This document shows positions 1 to 20,900 of a stretch of 64,000 bases of DNA, one piece after another; within the stretch, counting starts at the first letter, position 1; each line of letters opens with the position of its first letter. This DNA is from Zonotrichia leucophrys gambelii (Eukaryota > Chordata > Aves > Passeriformes > Passerellidae). The stretch spans positions 4,957,501-5,021,500 of the forward strand of contig NC_088179.1 in the NCBI RefSeq assembly GCF_028769735.1, read 5' to 3'. The position numbers were made by a program, and so were the translations under genes. The notes beneath the pieces were generated by a model. It was not told where the DNA came from. It saw nothing but the letters and a program-made list of their open reading frames with translations, and did not search any database.

Positions 1-2312
1 CCAGGAGCAGGGATAGGTGGCAGGCAGTGGGTATCAGCCATCCCACACCTCTGCCCTGGCCCTGGGGGCTGCTCCAGCAGCCCCTGCAATGCAGGGAGCA
101 GCGATGGGATGGGGACTCCTGGCTGGGAATCACAGTCAGGATTCCAGTGAAAAACCATTGCTTCACCTTCTTTCCCAGCTGGAGGTTGCCTCTCCAAACC
201 CAGCAAATTTCTGCTGGCACCAGTCCCTTCTCTCTTCTCCCTCCACTGCCCAGCCCTGGAGCAGAAAGGCTTAGAGGGAGATAAACATGTGAAAAAACAA
301 GATTTTTCTTTGCAAAAAACCCAAGCTTGCTTTCAGAGAGGTTTCCCTGGAAAAATGGCTGTTTGGGAACATTTTCACCCACTCCCCAAAGTTGGGAGCA
401 GCCTTTGGTGTGACTGAGACCATTGGGAGCAAAGCTCTCCTCCCAAGACCCCAACGCCAACTCCTTGGAGCAGCCCCAAAACTCCACCATCTAATCTGGG
501 ATGGGGAATGTGTCTCTTAAGTGCAGCCAGCCCAGGCTGTGGAGGGACAGAAAACACAGACAAGGCTGCAGGGCATGATGGATCTGAGCCCTGTATTCCC
601 TCCCATCATCAACCTGCTATGGAATCCTCATCCCATCTGCTCCTTGCCCTCCCCTGGGATGGGAGGGATCCAGCCAGAGGGTGGGAACACAGCTGATGGA
701 GGTGATGACATCTAACAGCCAGCCTGTGGTGAGGCCCTGAAAGAACACACACAGCTTTGGAGGCGCTGAAAATGCTGAAAACCATTCCTTTCAGGAATAA
801 ACCAGGACCCCATTTCAGCCAGGCCTTCCCAAAGCAGCAGGGACTTCTGGGAGTGCATTCCAAGGACAAGTGTTTTCCTAGAAGACTTGAACAAGATGCC
901 TTCATCTGAACCCTCACAATCCTCTATGTTCCAAGGACTTAGGTTAAAAGAAGCCCAGGAAATTTGTGTTTATTTGTTCCAGTTTGGGAATGGTGTTGCT
1001 TAGAAAGGACTGGAAATTCAAGCTGTGCATTACAGAATTTCCAGCCTGGAGTTTCAGTCAGGATCCTTGTTTGGGGCCAGACCAAGATGTGAACACCTCA
1101 ACCTCGTGGGAAGCATTTCTATAGATAAAGGAGTCCATGTGTGCCATGACTCGCTCCCACCAGCTCCATGTCACAGGAGAAGGGGACAGAGGACACCCAG
1201 CACCCTCTGCAACCCCAGTCCTTGGAGGACAAATATTCCATGTGCTAAAACAAGCACACTGTGAGTGGGCCAGGACCAAAACCACTGGGAATGTTTGAGC
1301 AAGCGCTGCTGAGGCTGCTGGGCAACAGCATGGAACCCTGGAAGCTTTGTCTGGAGGTAGGAAAGGCTTTGGAAGCTGGCTCTGAACACACCCCACAGCA
1401 GGGGGGAAGGGTGGAAGGAAGCAGGGGGTTTTGGTTGGAATTTGGGGCTTTTGTTTTCCTGTCTTTCTCCCTGCTGGTGTGCAAGCTGGGGCTCTGCAGC
1501 CATTGTTGTGTTCTCCGAAGAGTCTGGCCCCACAATGCAATAAAAACAAACCACAGGAAGGAAAGGAATTAGCAGGGAAAGGAAAAGCAGCAGTGGGAAC
1601 AAGAACTCAGGCCCAAAATAAACCTGCAGGCTGCTGCTGGGGGTGCAGGTAGGAGAGGTTACACAATGGAGCTTAGGGGTAAAATCCTGGCTTTTTGGAT
1701 TTATTGCTACAGGTGAACAGGGTTGCAAGGGGCTGGAATAACAGAAAACAGCCCCAGGAACAGGGATATGGGAAGGAACTTCTTTGAAATTTGAGGTTTC
1801 CTAGAAACTTGAGCTAAGGGGGAGCAGAGGCAGCACCTGGAAAAGACTGGGCATCGTGGGCAGAGGAAGCACCCTCAGCTGGGGTTACCACTTTATCCTT
1901 ATGGATTCTGAGGAGAAGCAGGGGTTTGGCATTGTGGGTTGGTCTCAGCTGCTCCCCAAGCCCCTGCTGTGCTCTGCCAAGGCAAATGTACACAGGATCC
2001 AACAGGAAATCTTCCCAGGGCTGCTGCTTCCCCTGCGTCACTCCTCTGGAGCTGCAGGGGAGGGTGGGACTTGCTGGAGCAAGGGCAGCATGGACACAGG
2101 GGCTGTGCCCACCTCGAGCTGCTTCCGGCTCCCAAGGAAGGAAAATGGAAAAAATTGAAAACAAAACCACGTTGAGGCTGCATCTGCTGCTCCTCAGCAA
2201 ACACTTCCCTGTAGGCAAACCAGAGCCCATCCACTTCCCAAAGAGGGAATGGGATAGGGAGAAGGTGGAAGATTCACAGCCCCAAGATTCCTGAAGGAAT
2301 AGGAAGGAGTGT
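1..2312. other. Region downstream of DNAJB11, no gene recognised
   Basis: I see no splice-flanked conserved exon on either strand. Open frames here are short and overlap in several frames, as expected in GC-moderate avian non-coding DNA. In mammals AHSG lies beyond DNAJB11 in this direction, but I found no cystatin-like exon, so it is not called. Confidence 0.5.
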
Positions 2313-2322
2313 GGAGCCAGGT

Positions 2323-2592
2323 GGCATTGGGCTCTTCTCCCAGGGAACAGTGACAGGACAAGGGGAAACAGCCTCAAGTTGCTCCAGTGGAGGTTTAGAT
2401 TGGATTTGACAGAAAATTCCTTCCCTAAAAGGAGGGTCAAGCACTGGCACTGGAGCTGGTGGAGTCCCCATCCCTGGAGTGGTTAAACAGACCCATGGAT
2501 GTGGCACTTGGGGACACAGGGCAGTGATGGGAGAACAGTTGGACTTGACCTCAGAGGGCTTTTCCAGCCTTACTGATTCCATGATTTCTGCT
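2323..2592 (+). mobile_element. CR1-type LINE 3' fragment
   Basis: Matches the familiar end of avian CR1 elements: a 'caagttgctccagtggaggtttagattgg'-like block, then 'tggatgtggcacttggggac', then 'gagggcttttccagcctta' and a terminal 'gattccatgattt'. It is 5'-truncated and has no coding capacity. It lies just downstream of the DNAJB11 poly(A) signal. Confidence 0.8.
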
Positions 2593-2673
2593 GCTGCCTG
2601 GCACAGGGAAGCCCAGGTCTGTCCCAGAAACACATCACCAGGGAGGTTTTGCCATTCCAACTCCAACAAACAC

Positions 2674-2679
2674 TTTATT
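2674..2679 (-). promoter_or_regulatory. DNAJB11: DNAJB11 poly(A) signal
   Basis: AATAAA on the minus strand, followed immediately by a GT-rich stretch (GTGTTTGTTGG) typical of a cleavage-stimulation element. It is the only canonical hexamer I found between here and the stop codon at 3450-3452, giving a predicted 3' UTR of roughly 790 bases (about 2660-3449). Confidence 0.75.
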
Positions 2680-3449
2680 CCCATCAGCCTCACCTGTCCT
2701 CACGGAGGACAGAGCGCAGGAGGGGAGGGAGCTTTTCCAGACTGGTTCCATGTGGGGGCAACGAGGGACAACCAGGGCCATGAGGAGCCATTCCCAAATT
2801 CCACCATGACCAACGAGTCCTTGCTAAGCTGGTGCAACTTCAAATTTCAGACCAATTTTTGGGACTTTGTAGTTAGGAGAGCCCACAGAGGGCTTGAAAG
2901 ATTCTTTTCCCAATCAATTGCGGGGCCTGACACAGCCCAGTGCACTTCCAACAGCACCAGTATTCCTGACCCAAAACCAGACTCTGAACCAATACCACAC
3001 TCTGGACTCAGAGGGGAAGGGGAAGAAGGGCTAGGATTAAAAATATCACCCCAAAACAACAGGAATTTGGAAGAAATTGACACGAAGGACGTAAAAAGCA
3101 GGAGCAGCTATGAAAATATGTTGAGATGGCCAAGAAAAGTCACATCAAAATATATTTAAAAACCAGAAATTCCAATCTGTGTGGAATTTAAAACTCCTTT
3201 CCCCCACCTATGTTTTCCTGCTCAAGGAATCTCTGTTGTTCCAGGACGTGGAACATGATAGGCAGCACCAGTTATGTCCTGAAAAAAGTATTTCCCCAAA
3301 CTGTGAGCACTTCCATAATTTACAAACCAAAGATGAGCTAAACCTCAACCATTTCCCCCCTCCCTCTTCCCCCTTCTACAGTGGGCAGGAGAAAAGACTG
3401 CAAACAAATCTGACTTTGCATTTCCAGGGAAGTCCAATTTTTCCACACA

Positions 3450-14555
<11,106 letters not shown>

Positions 14556-14937
14556 GGCGGGCCCGGCCCTGCCGGCTGAGGGGGAGCGGCGGGAGCGGCG
14601 CGTCCCGGCGGCTCGCTGCGCCCCGGCCCCAGCCAATGGCAGCGCGGGGTGTTCCACGCTAGCCAATCCGAGCGCGCCTCCGCGCAACGCCGGCCAATGG
14701 GCTGCTCACACTTCACCGCCGCCGGCCAATCGCCAGCCGGAGCGTCGCATCGCAGCGCGCCGGCCACGCCTCGCCGCCCCTCCGGGGTGACTTCCTTCCA
14801 AACAGCCAATCAGCGAGCGCACCGCTTTTTCCCGCCCTCGCTCTGGCAGTCTCAGCCAATGGGCGGCGGCTCCCGGCGGGCGGGAACGGCCGTCTCTATG
14901 GTGCCCGCGGCGGAAGCCGGAAGTGGCGGCGGCGGCG
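14556..14937. promoter_or_regulatory. Bidirectional promoter with six CCAAT boxes
   Basis: The two start codons (14555 minus, 14938 plus) are only 382 bp apart. CCAAT on the plus strand occurs at 14633, 14663, 14694, 14726, 14806 and 14856, most within GCCAAT, the preferred NF-Y core. No TATA box is seen. CCACG occurs at 14654 and 14764, but no CCAAT-N9-CCACG ER-stress element with exact spacing was found on either strand. Confidence 0.8.
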
Positions 14938-17900
14938 ATGGCGGCGGGGTCGGTGCGGTTGTGGGTGCGCACGGAGCCGTTCCTGGTGGGAGCGCTCCCG
15001 GCCCCGCCGCCCGCCCGCCTCGCCCCGCACTACCTGCGCAAGGCGGCCGCCTACGCCCGCGCTCGGGCGGACCAGGGCTGCTTCCCGCGGTTGAGCTGGC
15101 CCAGCTGGCGGCACCTTGCCTGCGGGAAGCTGCTGCTGAGCCCTGACATCGCCTGGCTCTACTTCGAGCTCTACCGCGGCCTCCGCGGGCCCTCCCCGAC
15201 GCTCCGCCTGCGCTGGGCCGAGACTGAGGCGGCCTGCAGCAGCGCCGAGGAGCTGGAGTCGGAGCGGAGCAAGGCAAGAGCCCGGCCTAAGGCAGGGGGA
15301 GCCCCGACCCCGCCGAAAGGGGAGCCCGGCCCAGGCTGACACTTCTCTGTCTCTCCCCAGCTCTCCGTGGACACGCTGCAGTTCCTGCTGTTCCTGTACG
15401 TGCAGCAGTTCCACAACGTGTCCCTGCGGCGCTCTCTGCTCGGGGACGAGTGGCCCAGCCCCAGGACCAAGTCTCCCTGCCTGTCAGAGAAATCGGGCAC
15501 CGGGAATAAGGTACTCGTGCCTCCGGGATTGTCCGTGTGCAGGAGGAGCCTCTTCACTCTGAGGAGGCTTGGGAAAGGAGCTGGTTTGTTCCCCGGAGAG
15601 TTTCACCTGTGAGCAAAGCTCCAGCTGCAGAACTCCTGTTCCATAGTAAACGAAGTGATCTCTACAGTTTATAAAAAGATTCTTTAAATTTTTCGATGAG
15701 ACTTTCCTGGAGTCCAAACCCAACTGACTATTCCCTGAGAGTCTTGGCAAGTCTCCTTTTGAGAAGCAGCAGTCTTTTTGTAAGTCAAGCAGGGAGCTCT
15801 CCTCATGCTCATAGTGCCTTTCCCATGATCCAGTGTGGAATTTTGCATTCCAGGGCATCACATTTTGTTTCTGAGAGGGGAGTTGGTTGTTCAGCTGTAG
15901 ATCAGCCACATGGAAATGCTGTTTCCTTTTAAAATACTGCCAGGTATTTAGGAAGGAGTGGGTTGAATGTGTCCTGTGGGCAACTCTGTGTGGGAGAATG
16001 CATTACAATTTGCTACCCTGCATAAGGCCAACGCCAGCCTCTGGAATTCTGGCACAGATGTGCTGCTGTGAGCGGGATGAGCTGATGAAATGTAGCTTGG
16101 GGCAAGTTGGAGTGATTAAAAATAGGAGCTGGATAACTTTATCCTGAACTGTTGAACAAAAGTGGCGAGGACAAGGTGTAATCACAGCCCTGTGTTCCTG
16201 CAGCAAAACTCAGCTTTATGAATCTCTGCCAGAATTGCAGTCTCCTGCTTTTTTTGGGCTGGAGCCCTCTAGAATTTGAAATAAGATTCTTTCAGAGGGT
16301 TTGGTTTATTGGAGAAATGACCCTCTGCTTTTTATCCTGGCACTCAATCCTGGCTGCAGGGATTTTCCAGTGGAGCAGCTCCAGGACCTTGAGTGTCAAT
16401 TATTGATTTGTGTCCTCCCTTTGAATGCCAGCAGCAGTGGCCTGGGTTTGTGTGGGGCTGTAGAAGAGCCTGGTGCTACTCTCTAGAATGAAATACTTGG
16501 TACTTGAGTTGGAATTAAATGCTTTATTTTGAGTTTTCAGGGAGGAGATGTCTTTCCAGCTTTGTGAGAGCAGAGCAGAAAGAGATTGAGCACTGTGCCT
16601 GACTGGGTTTCCCTCTTCTAGAAGGATTCTAAGCAAGGATTTGTATACATAATGTCCATGGAGCTTCTCAGCTTGGAGAACTCACCCCCTCCTGTGTTTT
16701 CCTGCCCCTCCAGAACTGGAATGAAATACTTGATACTTGAGTTGGATTGAAATGCTTTATTTTGAGTTTTCAGGGAGGAGATGTCTTTCCAGCTTTGTGA
16801 GAGCAGAGCAGAAAGAATGAGCACTGTGCCTGACTGGCTTCCCTTGTTTCAGAAGGATTCTAAGCAAGGATTTGTATACGTGATGTCCATGGGGCTTCTC
16901 AGCTTGGAGAATTCACCCCTCATGTGTTTTCCTGCCCCTCCAGAACGAATACTTGGTACTTGAGTTGGTATTTTGAGTTTTTGGGATGTCTTTCCAGCCT
17001 TGTGAGAGCAGAGCAGCAGGAATGAGCATTGTGCCTGGCTGGCTTTCCTTCTTCTAGAAGGATTCTAAGCAAGAATTTGTATATATGATGTCCATGGAGC
17101 TTCTTGGAGAACTCACCCCCTTGTGTGTTTTCCTGCCTCTCCAGAGCTGGGATGACCAGGAGCACCTTGCCTTTGTTCAGAGCCACCTCTTGGATATCTT
17201 GGAGCTGCTGCTGGAGCCAGAGCAGCTCTCAGCCTCCTCCCATTCCAGCTGCAGCAGCCTGGTGTCCTTGGAAGCCGTGTGTGCCCTCAGCTTCCTGCTG
17301 GAGGGCACCGTCAGCAATTCGGGCACCGTCCGTCCCCTGCACAAGCTGGCACTCAGGCAGCCCTGCCATGGCCTCAATGGGTACTCCAAAGGTTCCAGAA
17401 CCTTCTCCCTGCCCAAGCTGGAGAGCTGGCTGCGCTCCTCCCTCACTGCCAATCCCCTGGGAATAACTGTCTGCATCAATGCTGGCAAGAATCTCGTACG
17501 GGCACAGCAAGGTGGGCAAAACTGCTGGGGAGGTGTTGTTAGATAGACAGAAATATGGGGGGAAATGGGGCAGTGGGGGGACATTGGGATGTGGGGGGAC
17601 ACTGGGATGTGGGGGGGAATGGAAATATGTGAGCAAAATAGAAATATATAGAAATATATATTTCTATATACAGAAATACGGTAAGTGTGAGTATGGAAAA
17701 ACAAAAGCAGAAGTGCACAGAAATGTAGAAATAAATATATAAAAATAAATATAGTAAATATATAAATAGAATATAATAAATATTATAAAGATATAAATAT
17801 AATAAAAATATAGAAATAAATAGAATTACAAAAGTGGGGGGGGAAATGGGGGTGTGGGGAGACATTGGGATGTGGGAGAGAATGGAAATATGGGAGCAAA

Positions 17901-20900
17901 ATAGAAATAGATAGAAATATACAGAAATTCAGCAAGTATGAGTATGGAAAAACAAAAGCAGAAGTGCACAGAAATGTAGAAATAAATATATAAAAAATAA
18001 ATATATAAAAATATATAAATATAATGAATATACAAATATAATACATACAATAAGGATAGAAATATTAAAATATATATAGAAATAAATAGAATTACAAAAG
18101 TGTGGGGGGACATTGGGATGTGGAGGGGAATGGAAAAATGTGAGCAAAATAGAAATTCTATATAGAAATATACAGAAATATGGTAAGTGCGAGTATGGAA
18201 AAACAAAAGCAGAAGTGCACAGAAATGTAGAAAAAATAGAAATAAAGATATATAAAATATAAAAATAAATATAATAAGTAAATAAATAAATATAATAAAT
18301 ATATGACTATAATATAAAAATATGATAAGTATATAAATATAATAAATAAAAATAAATATATAGAGAAATAAATAGAATTACAAAAGTGTAGAGAAATCGG
18401 AAAATAGAATTAGAAATACAGAAATCAATTTAGAAATACAGAAAAATAAATCTAAATAAATAGTATAAATAAAATTTAAAGGGAAAAAAAAACAGAAATG
18501 AGAACTCAGCTCTTGTTGCTGAGCAGGGATCTGGGAGTGGGGTGGGACCTGGTCTAGGTTTCCTTGTCTCCAATCCAGCCCCTCTCCTTCAGGGATGTGG
18601 CAGTGGAGCCAAGACACTTTCCCCTTTAGGATAAGGAATTTAACTCAATGTTTTGTTTCCCTGATTGCAGGGTCCCAGGAGGGGCAGGGAGGATAGGAAA
18701 GGGCTTAAGGATTGTGTCCTAGAGGGAGCATTTCCCTTTTTAAACCACACAATTCCTGCTTAAAACCCACCCTCAGAATCTTCCTGCTGAGCTGAATCTT
18801 GTGTTCAGCAACAGGCTTGTGGAACTGGAGATTCTGGAACTTGTGGGAGGCTTTGAGTTCTCCTAAGTAATCTTGAAATGGTTTTGATCCTTCAGTGTCT
18901 CTCAGTTTCTGAAATTTCTGGTGGCTCATGCTGCTGACCTGCCCAGGAGGCATCAGGGATGCTGTGGGATAGATCATCCTTGACCTTTGGGGCTGATTAT
19001 TTTCCTGAGGGATTGCTGCACCCAGAACTTCTGTGGGCTTTGTTTTGCAGGGGGAGGATCAACCAGGAAAGCCAAGATTGCCTGCAGTGCCCGGGTGGTG
19101 CCAGAGGTGTCCCCCCTGGTGATGATGAGCCACGTGTACAAGCAGACCGTGGCCAAGAGCTCGGACACCCTGGTGGGGGCTCACGTCAGCATCTGTCGCT
19201 GCCACGATTCCTTCATTTACCTCCTGTCCCCTCTGAGGTGAGTTAGGCTTCTCCTGGACACAGCTGGACTCCTGGCTGACCATGAGTGTGTCCTGGGGGC
19301 CAGGAGGCCCGTGGGATACTGGGGGATGTTAGGAAGAGCATTCCCAGTAGGTCAGGGAGTGATGCTGCCCTTCTGCTCAGCCCTGTGAGGCACAGCTGGG
19401 GTTCCTCAGGAGGGGCAAGGAGCTCCTGAGAGGGTCCAGTGGATGATACAGAGATGATGAAGGGAGTGGAACATCTCCCTGATAAGGGAAGGCTGAGGGA
19501 GCTGGGCCTGGTTGTCTGGAGAAGACCAGACTGAGGTGGGATCCCATCAATCCATACAGAGACCTCCAGGTGGTGCCAGGCTTTGCTCAGCACTGACAGT
19601 GACAGGATAAGGAGCAATGGCCATAAACTAAAACACAACAGAACTTCCTTCTATTGCAGCTGCCCAGGGAAGAGGTGGAATCTCCCTCTCTGGAGACATT
19701 CCAAACCCACCTGGACACGTTCCTGTGTCACCTGCTGCAGGTGACCCTGTGGTGGTGTTTGCAGGGATCCCAGGATGAGGGAAGAGATGAGAATCTTGAC
19801 TCCATGTTTCAGAAGGCTAATGTATTATTTTATGATATTTATTATATTAAAAGAAAATTATATATTAAAACTACACTAAAAGAATGGAGAGAAAAGAATT
19901 TCATCAGAAGGCTTGCAAGAAACAGAAAGGAATGATAATAAATCTTGTGATTGACCAGAGAGTCCGAGACAGCTGGACTGTGGCCATTAATTAAAAGCAA
20001 CCACATGGACCAATCAAAGATCCACCTGTTGGATTCCATAGCAGCAGATAATTATTGTTTTTCTTTTCCTCTGCAGCTTCTCAGGAGAAAAAAATCCTGT
20101 GTCACAGACATGTGTTATGAAAAATCCTTTCCTTAGGACTTTTTCTCCTGAGAAGCTGAGGCCTCAGGAACAACATGTAAACGATGATTTTCTGCTGCTG
20201 TGGAATGCAACAGGTGCATCTGTGATTGGTATCATGTGGTTGTTTCTAATTAATGGCCAATCACAGTCAGCTGGCTTGGACTGTCTGGTCAGTCACATGA
20301 TTCTGTAATTACTCCATTCTTTTGCTTTCCTTTCAAGCCTTCTGATGAAATCCTTTCTTCTATTCTTTTAATATAGTTTTAATAGTATATATTTAATAAA
20401 ATAATAAATCAGATATCTGAAACATGGAGTCAGATCCTCATCTCTTCCCTCATCCTGCAAACACCACCACAATCCTGGCAAAAGGATTTTTCATAAATAT
20501 ATCTGTGACAGTGACCCTGCCTTGGGCTGGATGGAGGTTCCTCCCACCCCTGATGGTTCTGTACTTCCTTGGCAGGTCTGTGACCATCGAGAAGTGCCGG
20601 AACAGCACCTTTGTCCTGGGCCCTGTGGAGGTATCAGTGCACGTCCAGAGCTGTGACAACATCAAGGTCATCGCGGTTTGCTATCGCTTGTCCCTTTCGT
20701 CCACCAAGGGCTGCACTTTCCACACCCTCACACCCACGCAGCCCCTCATCCTCTCTGGGAACCAGGAAGTCAGCTTTGCCCCTTTCCACACCCATTATCC
20801 CATGCTGGAAGACCACATGGCTCAGGTGGGCTTGGCCACTCTGCCAAACTACTGGGACAGCCCCATGCTGGTGTGCAGGGACAGCGGTGACACCAGCGTC

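Larger units (their letters stand above)
19290..20562 (+). mobile_element. CR1 LINE 3' part, interrupted by nested LTRs
   Basis: Left part 19290-19747 has typical CR1 text ('gaggctgagggagctggg', 'gacaggataaggagcaatgg', 'gctgcccagggaagaggtggaatctcc', 'acccacctggacacgttcctgtgtcacctgctgcag'). The expected continuation 'gtgaccctgcctt' resumes only at 20511 and runs to about 20562, because the LTR complex at 19748-20510 split it. The right end lies about 13 bp from the TBCCD1 exon 5 acceptor. Confidence 0.75.

Noticed and set aside
1..2600. AHSG/fetuin exons expected next to DNAJB11
   Set aside because: No cystatin-like exon with splice borders seen on the minus strand.
2479..3159. 226-codon plus-strand open frame
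   Set aside because: Antisense to the DNAJB11 3' UTR and partly made of a CR1 fragment.
14923..14937. GTG codon as an upstream start for TBCCD1 (five extra alanine-rich codons)
   Set aside because: The ATG at 14938 gives the same spacing to the conserved LWVRTEPF block as human; a GTG start is unlikely in a vertebrate mRNA.
17539..18206. Membrane-protein-like minus-strand frames rich in Tyr, Ile and Phe
   Set aside because: Translation of TATA/AATAAA-rich tandem repeats in TBCCD1 intron 3.
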